Assembly: GCA_965217935.1 (NCBI GenBank)
Contig: OZ244581.1
Location: 4,588,001 to 4,652,000, forward strand
Source: JBBROS01 sp965217935
GTDB lineage: Bacteria; Pseudomonadota; Alphaproteobacteria; Acetobacterales; Acetobacteraceae
Reading direction: 5' to 3'
Length of the DNA stretch: 64,000 nucleotides
In this document: piece after piece, positions 25,839 through 34,602 of the stretch
Numbering within the stretch: the first letter of the stretch is position 1
Layout: each line of letters begins with the position of its first letter
Notes under the pieces: model-generated
Told to the model about the DNA's origin: nothing
Seen by the model: only the letters and a program-made list of their open reading frames with translations
The model's database searches: none
Translations under genes and position numbers: made by a program

Positions 25839-27038
25839 TCACCCCGTGATGTTGGAGAAGTGCAGGAATGACCCGGCAGACGCAGTGCCCGTCGTGATCT
25901 GCATTGCCTTCGCCTCGGCGACGCTCAGCCCGGCAAACGTAATGCTCGCATCGATTCCGTCTCCGGCACGCCCGGCGCCGCCGACGATGTTGGCCCGCAA
26001 CGTCGCACCGGCATAACCAGGCGCTCCGCTGACCTGCTCGTCCCAACAATAGCTCGAGACCCCAGGCGTGAACCCCCAAAGCGTCGCCTCGTCGCCCGCG
26101 TGGAAATTGCCCACCGTGTTCCAAACCGCCGAAGACCCGCGCGCATCCGTGAAGAACGTGTCGTTGCCCAATCCGCCCATCAGGAAATTAGACCCGGCGC
26201 CGCCGTCCAGCACGTTCTGGCCCGACGAAACCTGAATGGCGTCGGACCCCGATCCGCCATGCAGGAAGACGTTGGGCATCGTGGTCGACATCGCCACGTC
26301 GTCGGCTTCTGCCCAGATATACTGATGATCGAGATATGCTGGCCCACCGGACGCCGGGTCCAGCGCGGCCATGCCATGCGTGCCGTCCGTGGTGTCGCTG
26401 TAGGCGACGATTGCGGACATCGCCGCGTCTTGCGCCAGCCACGTCTGGATCGTGGTTTGCGAAAAGGAGTTGAGCTGAGCGAAATACCCGGCGCCATTCG
26501 CCTCGCCTGAAATCACGCCGACAACGCTCGCCCCGCTTGAATCGCCGGTCCACACAGGCCCGCCGCTCGACCCAGGTCCGAGCGGCTGTCCCTCCAGGAT
26601 GCCATAGGAATCCAAGGCCAGCGTCTGCTGCGTATTGACCTGGGTCACGCCCGGATAGGGATAGCCCGACACGAAGGCGCTCCCGCCGGAGAACGTCGGC
26701 CCGACGGTCATGAAGCCGGCATCAAGCGGCGTCTTGAGATGGATCAGCGCAAAGTCGTTGTGAATGTCCGACGGATCGATCAGGTCTCCAGCATCGTTGA
26801 TCGCGTTGTAATGCGTGGCCGTTCCCTCGGCATACCCGAACTGCGACACGTCGTTGTCGTATCCAGGATAGACGACGATGTCCGTCGCGGCGCCGATGCC
26901 CGCCGTCCAGACCGCGTGCGACGCTGTCAGCACCTCGGTCGACGACAGCATCACCCCCGACGCGATATAGCTTTTGCCATTGAACTTCAGATCGATCGCA
27001 ACGATCGCACTGTATGGATACAATGATTGAACCGCCAT
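25839..27038 (-). CDS. Secreted V8-like serine protease with asymmetric Gly-rich C-terminal module
   Basis: 399 residues. The N-terminal about 200 are a trypsin/V8-type protease with an intact triad: His41 (VLTASHAVW), Asp95 (HNDFALIHL), Ser158 (GPGSSGGPVW). From about residue 226 a module starts YLDHQYIWAEADDVAM, contains QNVLDGGAGSNFLMGGLGND (an RTX-like calcium-binding turn) and ends ITFAGLSVAEA...SFLHFSN. The same module ends the frameshifted protein at 29412-31066. No signal peptide is visible, so type I-like export is likely. ATG 27038 is preferred over GTG 27059 because GGGAG lies about 8 bases upstream. The AT-rich stretch 27060-27185 probably holds its promoter and that of the divergent gene. 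Confidence 0.85.
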   Translation of the reverse strand: MAVQSLYPYSAIVAIDLKFNGKSYIASGVMLSSTEVLTASHAVWTAGIGAATDIVVYPGYDNDVSQFGYAEGTATHYNAINDAGDLIDPSDIHNDFALIHLKTPLDAGFMTVGPTFSGGSAFVSGYPYPGVTQVNTQQTLALDSYGILEGQPLGPGSSGGPVWTGDSSGASVVGVISGEANGAGYFAQLNSFSQTTIQTWLAQDAAMSAIVAYSDTTDGTHGMAALDPASGGPAYLDHQYIWAEADDVAMSTTMPNVFLHGGSGSDAIQVSSGQNVLDGGAGSNFLMGGLGNDTFFTDARGSSAVWNTVGNFHAGDEATLWGFTPGVSSYCWDEQVSGAPGYAGATLRANIVGGAGRAGDGIDASITFAGLSVAEAKAMQITTGTASAGSFLHFSNITG

Positions 27039-27272
27039 TCCCGGTCTCCCAAATGCCACGGCGCAGCAGCTTGATTGTTCGCTTGCGTTCGCGCGTTGCT
27101 GGGAACGTCAATAAGACAGACTAATTTGTGTCACAACATAATAAAACTTAACAGTTAATGAGCGCTTACCCGTTATTTCACCGTTATGCGGGGTCGGACT
27201 GCGCTTGACGGGATCAGGCCAATCTTCGAGCGTGGTCCAAATGCTGATCGTGGACAGCCGGCAGGCTCGCGC

Positions 27273-29006
27273 ATGAGAGACACAACGGGGCCGCTCTCCG
27301 TCTGCCTCTGCCTATCCGGCCAGATGCGCTCCTTCGAGGAGAACTTCGCCTGGATCGCAGCCCTTCCCGATAGCATCCAGCTCACCGTCGTCGTCGCCAC
27401 CTGGAGCAAGCGCGGCGGCAAGCTGCACGGCGACCAGAAGCCCGAGCGCCTCCGCAGCATCCTCCCCCACGCCGTCACCGACGCGCTGCCTCCCTCTTGG
27501 CTCGACGCCGATTTGCTCGAGCAACTCCCCGGCCTGCGCCACGCCGCGCAACAGAGGGCGGACGGCAACGTCGTCACCGAAGCGATGATCCGCGCCGTGC
27601 TGCCCTCCGCCGCTATCCATATCGAACCCGAGTTCCGCTTCGCCTGGTTCGAGCAGGACCGCCTCGCCTCCCCGGACCCGCGCAACAGCGACCCCTATTC
27701 GCTGCAGATGCTCTATAAAATCTGGCAGGCCGACATGATGCGCCGCAACATCGAGCGCGAGCGCGCCCGCCCGTTCGACCTCATCATCCGCGCCCGCCCG
27801 GACCGTCCGCTCGAACAGCTTTCCATCGAGTTCCTCCGCCAGATCCGCCCCGGCGAGCTCTGGGTCCAGGACTTCTATCCGAGCCGCCGATATGTCGGCG
27901 ACATGCTCGCTCTGGGCGGCGGCGAGGCGATGCGGGCCTACGCCAATTTCTTTCACGAGGCGCTGCGCCGGGCCGAGGCCGGCGAATGGACGTATATCCA
28001 CACCGATCTTTACGAATACTTGACCGAGAAACATCTGACGCTCCGCGGCTGCAAGCTGCTCGGCCCGTTCGCGCTGGACCGGCTGCTCGATGTTTCGGAC
28101 CTGCTGACGGCCATCGGCCACGCCGCCGCCGACCTCTCGCGCCCGGCCCACGACCCGATCCGCGCCCACGCGCCGGTCGCCGCCAGCTCCGTGCGCCTGG
28201 CCGAACGCCTCTCTCGCGGCACGGCCTCGCTGTCCGAGCCAGGGGTCATCGCAGACATCGCCGCCCGCCTGTCCGGTTTCGAGCCGTCCCGGGACGCGGG
28301 GCTGCTGCACTGGCTTGCCATGAACGCCGGCGACGCGATCGGCCCTGGAACTCGGCTTCTCTGCGCCGCCATCGCGCTGACCGCCTTGCCCGACCCAGGC
28401 AATCCCGGCCTCGCCTATCCGCTCGTCACCAGCTTCTGCATCGCTTGCGAAGCCTTCGCCAGGGCCGCCCGAACGCACTGCCAAACCGGCGCCGGGACGA
28501 TTGCCGCCTGCATCGACGCGGGCGCGCCGGAGCCGCTGCGAACCTGCCTCGCCGCCTGGCTGGCGCGAACCGAGTGGCAAGCCCGCGCCGCCGGCGCCAT
28601 CGACGCCGCCTACGACATGCTGCTCGACCAGGATCCCGGCCTATGGCTGCGCCTGGCCGGCGTTGTGGCGGAAGCCGCCCAGCCATCCCTTGCCGAAGAC
28701 ATCCTTCGCCGCGCCCTGGCCCGTTGCCCGGACGAACCCCAAATCCCGCAACAGCTCGCCTTCCTCTTGGACGGCCTCGGCCGCCGGAACGAGGCTGCCG
28801 GATTCGCGGCCCAGGCCATGCACGCCGCACCCGGCAACGCCCACATCCTCCATAACGCCTCGGTCATCTTCCTGCGCGCAAACGACATCCGGACCGCCGT
28901 ATCGGCCGCTCAAGCCTCGGTCGCGATCGAGCCCGACAACGAATGGTTCCAAGCCCACCTGAGCGCCGCGCTCGCCCTGGCCAACGCCAGCGCGCGACCG
29001 GCTTGA
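27273..29006 (+). CDS. Glycosyltransferase-like N-terminal domain with TPR-like C-terminus
   Basis: 577 residues from ATG 27273 (606 from ATG 27186; neither has a clear ribosome site). The N-terminus LSVCLCLSGQMRSFEENFAW and the later FDLIIRARPDRPLEQL segment (an RxRPD motif) recall a poorly characterised group of putative glycosyltransferases or sugar-modifying proteins in polysaccharide loci. The last about 150 residues form helical pairs with TPR spacing (AEDILRRALARCPDEPQIPQQ, NAHILHNASVIFLRANDI). No signal peptide or membrane span. It is flanked by secreted-protein genes, so a role in their glycosylation or in surface glycan assembly is possible but unproven. Confidence 0.6.
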   Translation: MRDTTGPLSVCLCLSGQMRSFEENFAWIAALPDSIQLTVVVATWSKRGGKLHGDQKPERLRSILPHAVTDALPPSWLDADLLEQLPGLRHAAQQRADGNVVTEAMIRAVLPSAAIHIEPEFRFAWFEQDRLASPDPRNSDPYSLQMLYKIWQADMMRRNIERERARPFDLIIRARPDRPLEQLSIEFLRQIRPGELWVQDFYPSRRYVGDMLALGGGEAMRAYANFFHEALRRAEAGEWTYIHTDLYEYLTEKHLTLRGCKLLGPFALDRLLDVSDLLTAIGHAAADLSRPAHDPIRAHAPVAASSVRLAERLSRGTASLSEPGVIADIAARLSGFEPSRDAGLLHWLAMNAGDAIGPGTRLLCAAIALTALPDPGNPGLAYPLVTSFCIACEAFARAARTHCQTGAGTIAACIDAGAPEPLRTCLAAWLARTEWQARAAGAIDAAYDMLLDQDPGLWLRLAGVVAEAAQPSLAEDILRRALARCPDEPQIPQQLAFLLDGLGRRNEAAGFAAQAMHAAPGNAHILHNASVIFLRANDIRTAVSAAQASVAIEPDNEWFQAHLSAALALANASARPA

Positions 29007-29411
29007 ATGCCCAAGCTGGGGAACCGACGCCTATGCCTCCCGCAGCGCGGCGAAGCAACAAGGATGCTGAACAACGGCCAGACATCTCCCGAGCTGAAAT
29101 TCCAAGCCGTCGGCGGCGGCACGGCCGGTCTGCCGGCTGACCTGGCCGGCTCGTTCGGCGTCGCACTCGTCTGATGATCGCTTCAAAGCAGTATCTCGAG
29201 CGATGGCGCCGTTCCATTCCGGCTCGAATGTGTCTCCCTGATGTTGAGGCTTGCCATCTCGTCGCTGGTGACGCGGCGTTTTGGAGAGCCACCGCAAGAG
29301 TCGCACCAGGTCGCCTTGCATGGCTCTATGCACGGATCAGGATCGCCTCACGAACGGCAGTCGACGACGCTGCGGGCCGATGGCTTGCAAACAGGACAAG
29401 GGCGGTTCGGA
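29007..29411. other. 405-base intergenic region
   Basis: No recognised gene. A 36-codon frame at 29064-29174 begins MLNNGQTSPELKFQAVGGG but lacks a properly spaced ribosome site. The region separates the ends of two convergent genes, so it needs no promoter. Seen as probably non-coding debris. Confidence 0.4.
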
Positions 29412-31066
29412 TCACGTGAAGTGGACATACAGATAGGAGCGCCCGCCAACGTTGCCGGGCGCAATGCTGAACCGGCTCGGCGCGTCGGCCAACGATATGC
29501 CGGCGAAGGTGATCGAGCCGTTGGTCGGCGTGCCGGCGCCGCCCAGCGCGGCATGGATCGTCGCGCCCTGCGAGCCCGCGGCGCCTTCGTCGGCGGCCCA
29601 CTGCATGGCGCTCTGGCCAGGCGTGAAGCCCCACAGCGTCACGCTGTTGCCGGGGTGGAAGTTGCGGATGGTATCCCAGGTCGTGCCGACGGTGGCGTCG
29701 AGAAAAAAGGTGTCGTGGCCTCCGTCCGCTCCGGTCGCGCCGGTGAGGAAGTTGGAGCCGGCGCCGCCGTCCAGCACGTTGCTGCCGGCGCTCGCGGTGA
29801 TCGCGTCGGTCCCAGCGCCGGTGGCGATGAAGGCGTTGGGCACGCCGGCCAGCAGGGCGACGCTGTCCGGCTTGGACCAGATGAACTGCGACTGCAGGTA
29901 GTCGACTGGCCCGGAATAGGTCGAACCGGGATCGCTGCCCGCAACGCCGGTCGCGCCGTTCGTGTAGGAGAACGGCTGCACGGCCTGCGCCGTCGAGGTG
30001 GTCGTGAAATCAGTGCTGCTCAACCCGTTCACGGTCACCTTGAAGTCGCTCTCCATATAGGCGCCGGCGAAACTGAACTGCCCCAGCTGCGTGCCGTCGG
30101 CCGCATTCAACGTGAGGAGGTGCGACGCAGCGTCGTAGCCGAACGTCGCGACGGGAACCCCGCCGTCCAAATGGATCACGTCGCCCGCCTGGAAGCCGGT
30201 GATGCTGGCGCCGAACGAGAAGCCGGGCGCGCTGTAGGAGGTGCTGACGCCGCGGTCGATGATCAGCGCGCCGTCGTTGTCCATGAAGTTGACGGCGCCG
30301 CCGACCGGGGTGGAACGGAAATACAACTGGCCGCTCGCGAGGTCGAACGTACCGCTCGCCGCACCCGCGATCTCAGCGCGCGCCTGCGACGCGTCAGCGC
30401 CCGCTACGCCGCGCACCGGGAGCAGGCCAGCGCCGCCGTAGCTGCCCTGGAGCTCGAGCGAGGTGTTGAGCCCGGCGCTCCCCGTCACGTTGATCAGGCT
30501 GTTGTTGGTGGTGTTCACGTTGCCGATGCCGGACGCGCTGTAACCGTAGTAGCTGGTCGCCGACAGGCGGCTGCCGCTGCCCACGTTGATGACGCCGCCG
30601 ATGGCGTTCGCCAGCGTGCCGGCGCTGGCGCCCGGCTGCAGGGTCAGCGCGCTGCGGTTCTGCACCGACAGCGAGCCGCGGTTGGTCAGCGTGCCAGGAT
30701 GCAGGGAACCAAATTCGATCGTGGCGCTGCCCGAGGCCGTGGGCGAGCCGACCTGGACCACGCCGTCATGTAGAACTGGCTGAGCAGGAACCATTCGACC
30801 GTGCCCGGACCGATCACGGAAAGGGTGCTGGCCGGGTCCAGCTCGACGTTGGCCATGTCGAGCCCCGCGACGGCGCCGCTTGCCGGGGTGAACTGGTAGG
30901 CGCCTGTCGTCAGGACGGCGACGTTGGCCGTCGAGCTCGCGACGCTCGGGTGGCCGCTGCCGACGACGAGGGTGTCGCCCGCACTGAACGAGGTCTGGTC
31001 GCTGTAGCGGGCCGGATCGTAGAGGAACACCTCCGAAGCGCCGTTCCAGTTGTGGACTGTGGGCAT
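29412..31066 (-). pseudogene. Frameshifted secreted repeat protein with asymmetric Gly-rich C-terminal module
   Basis: The N-terminal part runs from ATG 31066 (MPTVHNWNGASEVFLYD) in one frame to about GPGTVEWFLLSQ. The rest, from about VLHDGVVQVGSPTASGSATI, continues in another frame to 29412. The two frames overlap near 30770-30790, and a single indel would join them into about 550 residues. The middle has beta-helix-like repeats typical of secreted adhesin-type proteins. The C-terminus carries the module also found in the protease at 25839-27038 (YLQSQFIWSKPDSVALLAG, SNVLDGGAGSNFLTGATG, FHPGNSVTLWGFTPG). No signal peptide. Either a recent pseudogene or a sequencing error. Confidence 0.75.
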
Positions 31067-31271
31067 CAGCAAATCCCGCTTTGTAGTTACGGACCCTAAC
31101 AGGGTCGACGTTCAGCTTGCACGAGCGGGATACCAGGCATGATACGACGAGGGCATTGGTGTTTCAGAACGCGCCGGGGCCGCCCGCGCCGGGCGCTGTC
31201 CTGCCCCGCCTTGAAGGCCCCGTTTCCGCCGTCAATCCAGGTTGCCCGGCTGGCAGCCTTGGACCCGCCTC

Positions 31272-31375
31272 AGCATCGTTTCGCGGAACGGCTTGCCGCC
31301 GCAACGCGGACCATGATGCGTCTCCAAGGCTTCCTAGGCAGGCATTCGTGGCACAAGCCACGAATGCCTGCCTGG
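31272..31375. repeat. Two-hairpin dispersed repeat, family A copy 2
   Basis: Same order as copy 1. The first hairpin arms are around GCATCGTTTCGCG and ACCATGATGC; the second is a 17-bp perfect stem, 31336-31352 with 31357-31373 around an ACAA loop. Relative to copy 1, AGACA has become GGGCA-like AGGCA with the matching change on the other arm, so pairing is kept. Confidence 0.82.
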
Positions 31376-31488
31376 TGTCCTGCTCAAGACGTTTGCTCTC
31401 GAATTTCTGGGACGTGCAAGCCATGAAAACAAGAGATTAGAGTCCCGAAGCACGCGCTTTCAGCACGACGAACTTCTGAACCGGGACA
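31376..31488. repeat. 113-bp repeat family C, copy 1
   Basis: Begins TGTCCT and ends GGGACA, short terminal inverted repeats of mobile-element style. It aligns without gaps over its whole 113 bases with 51441-51553, sharing GAATTTCTGGGA, GCCATGAAAACAA and ACGACGAACTTCTGAACC. Abuts family A on one side and family B on the other. It has no coding capacity. Confidence 0.8.
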
Positions 31489-31489
31489 C

Positions 31490-31532
31490 TAAACCCGTGT
31501 CGCCCTGACGCATTCAGGGCGACACGGGTCTA
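31490..31532. repeat. Palindromic repeat family B, copy 1, at the thiL stop
   Basis: Perfect 16-bp stem ACCCGTGTCGCCCTGA / TCAGGGCGACACGGGT (31493-31508, 31514-31529) with a CGCAT loop. Outer bases extend it with one mismatch. The thiL stop codon (31530-31532) lies in the outer arm. It may serve as the thiL terminator. Related to the palindrome at 41382-41428. Confidence 0.75.
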
Positions 31533-32480
31533 GAAATGACTCCACCCGCCCCGCCCGAACCCCATCACTCGCCCCCCCGCATCCACCACCCGCACCCCCT
31601 CCCCCTCGCCGAACCGCCCGATCCGCGAAACGCCCACCCCGACCCGGGCCCCCGCCGCCCTCAACGCGTCTCCTTGCCCCGGCCGCACCGCCATCAGCAC
31701 CTCGTAGTCATCCCCCCCCGTCAGACACGTCTCGACACACCCTGCCCCCACTGCTCGGGCCGCATCCGATAACGGCACCGCGCTCAACTCCACCTCCGCC
31801 CCCAGCCCCGCCGCCCGCGCCAGGTGTCCAAGGTCCTGCACCAGCCCATCCGAAACATCCATCGCCGCCGCTGCCAGCCCCGGCTTTACCAGCCCCAGCC
31901 GAGGCCGGGGCCGCCGATACCGGTCCGCCAGGAACCCGTCCGGATCGCCGATCTTGCCTTGCAACGCCGCCAGCCCCAGCGCCCCATCCCCGATCGTCCC
32001 CGTGACCCAGATCTCATCCCCCGCCCGAGCCCCGGCCCGCCGCACCATTCCCTCCGCCCCGACATGCCCAATGCACGTCAAGCTCAGCGTCAGCGGCCCG
32101 GGCGTCCGCGTCGTGTCCCCGCCCAGCAGCGAGAGGCCGAACTCGGCCTGATCCCGCCCCAACCCCGCCGCGAACCCGGCGAACCACTCGTCCGGCGTCT
32201 CAGGCGGCGCGGATATTGTCGTTAAGTAGCCCAACGGCGCCGCCCCCTTCGCCGCCAAATCGCTTAAATTCACCCGAAGCAGCTTCGCCCCGACCAGATC
32301 GGCCGGGTCGTCGGCAAGGAAATGCACGCCCGCGACCAGGGCGTCCGCCGTCAACACCAGGCATCGTCCGGGCGGCGGTTGCAGCAGGGCCGCGTCATCC
32401 AGCAGTCCCAGGCCGCCCGGACCGGCCAGAGGCGCGAAATGGCGCGCGATCAGGCTGAATTCGGCCGGGGCCTCGGTCAT
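31530..32480 (-). CDS. thiL: Thiamine-monophosphate kinase ThiL
   Basis: Phosphorylates thiamine monophosphate to thiamine diphosphate. 316 residues of the PurM/ThiL fold, with the N-terminal LLDDAALLQPPPGRCLVLTADALVAGVHF metal/nucleotide segment, LLRVNLSDLAAKGAAPLGYL, GGDTTRTPGPLTLS, the MDVSDGLVQDLGHLARA helix and LTGGDDYEVL. ATG 32480 overlaps the nusB stop (ATGA). The stop codon lies in a palindromic repeat. Last gene of the ribE-ribBX-ribH-nusB-thiL group. Confidence 0.95.
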   Translation of the reverse strand: MTEAPAEFSLIARHFAPLAGPGGLGLLDDAALLQPPPGRCLVLTADALVAGVHFLADDPADLVGAKLLRVNLSDLAAKGAAPLGYLTTISAPPETPDEWFAGFAAGLGRDQAEFGLSLLGGDTTRTPGPLTLSLTCIGHVGAEGMVRRAGARAGDEIWVTGTIGDGALGLAALQGKIGDPDGFLADRYRRPRPRLGLVKPGLAAAAMDVSDGLVQDLGHLARAAGLGAEVELSAVPLSDAARAVGAGCVETCLTGGDDYEVLMAVRPGQGDALRAAGARVGVGVSRIGRFGEGEGVRVVDAGGRVMGFGRGGWSHF

Positions 32481-32989
32481 GCGGCGGGTTGGAACTCGTG
32501 CGGGCGCAGGTCTCGTGCCAGCCGGTCGAGCATGCCGTTGACCATCCGCGGCTCCTCTCCCTGAAAGAACCCGTGCGCGATGTCCAGGTATTCGTTGATG
32601 ACGACGCGAGATGGCGGCCCGTCGTCCATCGCCAGTTCGGCGCCGCCGGCGCGCATGAGAGCCCTCAGCACCGGATCGAGCCGGCCCAGGGGCCATTCGG
32701 CCGGAAGGGCGGCGACGATGAGCGAGTCCAGCCGGTCCTGTTGCAGAACAGCGGTGCGGACGATGCGGCCGAACAGCGGCACGTGGGCGTCGGGCACGCG
32801 CCCCTCCTCGAAGCCGCCGCCGCCCAAGTGCTCCGGGCCGGGCATCTCGCCGAGCCTGTGGCGGACGAACTGCTCGATCACCGCCTCGGCGGATTCGCCG
32901 CCCTGCTCGCTCTGGAACAGGGCCTGGACCGCCGCGACGCGGGACGCGGTGCGGGGACGTTTGCGGTCGCCTGGGCGGTCTCTTGCCAT
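32477..32989 (-). CDS. nusB: Transcription antitermination factor NusB
   Basis: 170-residue all-helical RNA-binding protein that joins NusE/S10 on boxA during rRNA antitermination. The family start (RTASRVAAVQALFQSEQ) and the C-terminal VINEYLDIAHGFFQGEEPRMVNGMLDRLARD are present. An acidic/Gly-rich loop in the middle makes it slightly longer than E. coli NusB. It overlaps the neighbours on both sides by 1 to 4 bases. The order ribH-nusB-thiL is conserved in many bacteria. Confidence 0.95.
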   Translation of the reverse strand: MARDRPGDRKRPRTASRVAAVQALFQSEQGGESAEAVIEQFVRHRLGEMPGPEHLGGGGFEEGRVPDAHVPLFGRIVRTAVLQQDRLDSLIVAALPAEWPLGRLDPVLRALMRAGGAELAMDDGPPSRVVINEYLDIAHGFFQGEEPRMVNGMLDRLARDLRPHEFQPAA

Positions 32990-33471
32990 CAGGCGGCCTC
33001 GAATAGGCGCTGGGCCACGATTTGCAGCAGCGCCGCAGCGGCGGCTTCCGCGCCCTTGTTATGCCCGTCGTCGGCCGATCGGGCCTCGGCCTGGGCGATC
33101 ACGTCCACGGTCAGCAAACCGGTTCCCATCGCGATGCCGTATTGCAACGCGACCTGCATCAAGCCGTCCAGGCTCGTGCGGCAGATGAACTCGTAATGGT
33201 CGGTCTCGCCGCGGATGACGCAGCCTAGGGCGATAAAGCCGTCGAAGCGTTTCGAGCCTCGCAGGGCAAGACGTATCGCTTGCGCCAATTCAAATGCCCC
33301 GGCGACGTCCACAATATCGAACGTCGCTCCGCTCTCGCGCAGGATGCGCTTGGCGCCGCGGGTCATGCCCTCCACCACGCCGCGATAGTAGGGCGCCCGA
33401 ACCAGCAGCATGTGGGGCGCGGGCCCCGTGATGGCCGGGGCCGACGGCAGGGCCGCGTCGATGGTGCTCAT
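32989..33471 (-). CDS. ribH: 6,7-dimethyl-8-ribityllumazine synthase RibH
   Basis: 160 residues. Condenses 5-amino-6-ribitylaminouracil with 3,4-dihydroxy-2-butanone 4-phosphate. Diagnostic segments: VDVAGAFELAQAIRLAL, FDGFIALGCVIRGETDHYEFIC and LLTVDVIAQAEARS (GLLTV in place of GVLTT); the NKG of DDGHNKGAEAA is also typical. ATG 33471. The gene lies 12 bases after ribBX and overlaps nusB by one base. Confidence 0.95.
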   Translation of the reverse strand: MSTIDAALPSAPAITGPAPHMLLVRAPYYRGVVEGMTRGAKRILRESGATFDIVDVAGAFELAQAIRLALRGSKRFDGFIALGCVIRGETDHYEFICRTSLDGLMQVALQYGIAMGTGLLTVDVIAQAEARSADDGHNKGAEAAAAALLQIVAQRLFEAA

Positions 33472-33483
33472 GCCGTGGGAACC

Positions 33484-34602
33484 CTATTCAAGCGGCACGC
33501 CCTCGATCGGGCGCTGGTCGACGATGTCGAGGCCGTAGCCCTCCAGCCCGACCACCGTGCGATGGGTGTTGGACAGCAGGATCATGTGCCGGACGCCCAG
33601 ATCGACCAGGATCTGCGCGCCGATGCCGTAATCCCGGAGGAAATGCAGCGGTCGCGGGCTGCCCTCCAGCAGCCGCACGCGGGCGCTCAGCGCATCGGGA
33701 CGGGTATCCCGGATCAGGACGACGACGCCGCGGCCTTCGGCGGCGATCATCCGCATCGCGCCGTGCAGGGTGGACCATTCATGCGTGCCGAGGGCGTCGT
33801 TGACGATGTCGACCGCGTGCATCCGAACCATGACCGGGCCTTCCGCGGCAAGGTCGCCTTTGGTCAGCACGAGGTGCTCGGCGTGGTCCAGGGTCGTGGC
33901 ATAGACGTGCAGGGTCCACTCGCCGCCTGCGGCATGCTGCAGCTTGCCGTCCTGCACGCGCTTGACCAGCCGCTCCGTGCGGCGGCGATGCGCGATCAGG
34001 TCGGCTATGGTGCCGAGCTTCAGGTTGTGGTGCTGAGCGAAGGCGGCGAGTTCCGGCAACCGGGCCATGGTGCCGTCGTCGTTCATGATCTCGCAGATGA
34101 CGCCGGACGGGGTCAGGCCCGCCAGCCGGGCGAGGTCGACCGCCGCCTCGGTATGCCCGGCCCTGACGAGGGTTCCGCCGTCGCGGGCAACCAAGGGGAA
34201 CACGTGGCCGGGGGTGGTGATCGCGTCGCGCCCGCTGTCGGCGTTGATCGCGACGGCGATGGTGCGCGCCCGGTCGGCGGCCGAGATGCCCGTCGTCACC
34301 CCCTCGCGCGCCTCGATCGAAACGGTGAACGCGGTGGAATGGCGCGTGCCGTTCGATTGGCTCATCAGCGGCAGGCCGAGTTGCTCGACGCGCTGCGGCG
34401 TCATGGCCAAGCAGATCAGCCCGCGCGCGTGCCGGGCCATGAAGTTTACGGCGTCGGGCGTGGCGAACTGCGCCGGGATGACCAGGTCGCCTTCGTTCTC
34501 CCGGTCCTCGTCGTCGACCAGGATGAACATGCGCCCGGCCCGCGCCTCCTCGATCAGCTCGGCTGCGCTCGACAGGTAGTCCGACAGGGTGGCGGTCTTC
34601 AT
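33484..34602 (-). CDS. ribB: 3,4-dihydroxy-2-butanone 4-phosphate synthase with degenerate GTP cyclohydrolase II-like domain (RibBX)
   Basis: 372 residues. Residues about 1-205 are an intact DHBP synthase (DDEDRENEGDLVIPAQ, TTGISAADRARTI, RAGHTEAAVDLARLAGL). The remainder resembles GTP cyclohydrolase II, but the zinc-site cysteines are missing: where RibA has a VHSECLTGDVFGS...CDCG-type segment this protein reads RMHAVDIVNDALGTHEWSTL. It should therefore make DHBP only; this arrangement is known as the RibBX variant. A true GTP cyclohydrolase II and RibD must lie elsewhere. ATG 34602 overlaps the ribE stop by 4 bases. Confidence 0.92.
   Translation of the reverse strand: MKTATLSDYLSSAAELIEEARAGRMFILVDDEDRENEGDLVIPAQFATPDAVNFMARHARGLICLAMTPQRVEQLGLPLMSQSNGTRHSTAFTVSIEAREGVTTGISAADRARTIAVAINADSGRDAITTPGHVFPLVARDGGTLVRAGHTEAAVDLARLAGLTPSGVICEIMNDDGTMARLPELAAFAQHHNLKLGTIADLIAHRRRTERLVKRVQDGKLQHAAGGEWTLHVYATTLDHAEHLVLTKGDLAAEGPVMVRMHAVDIVNDALGTHEWSTLHGAMRMIAAEGRGVVVLIRDTRPDALSARVRLLEGSPRPLHFLRDYGIGAQILVDLGVRHMILLSNTHRTVVGLEGYGLDIVDQRPIEGVPLE

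Larger units (their letters stand above)
31073..31529. other. Intergenic repeat cluster
   Basis: A 457-base stretch without a gene, more than half of it made of three consecutive repeat units: family A (31272-31375), family C (31376-31488) and family B (31490-31532). The portion 31073-31270 was not recognised and presumably carries the promoter of the frameshifted secreted-protein gene. Confidence 0.7.

Noticed and set aside
24925..26124. 399-codon minus-strand frame across the transposase debris and protease C-terminus
   Set aside because: It crosses two decayed transposase pieces in different registers and overlaps the protease gene; only short segments match known families.
29064..29174. 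36-codon frame beginning MLNNGQTSPELKF
   Set aside because: Ribosome site too close to the ATG and no context; kept only as a note in the gap entry.
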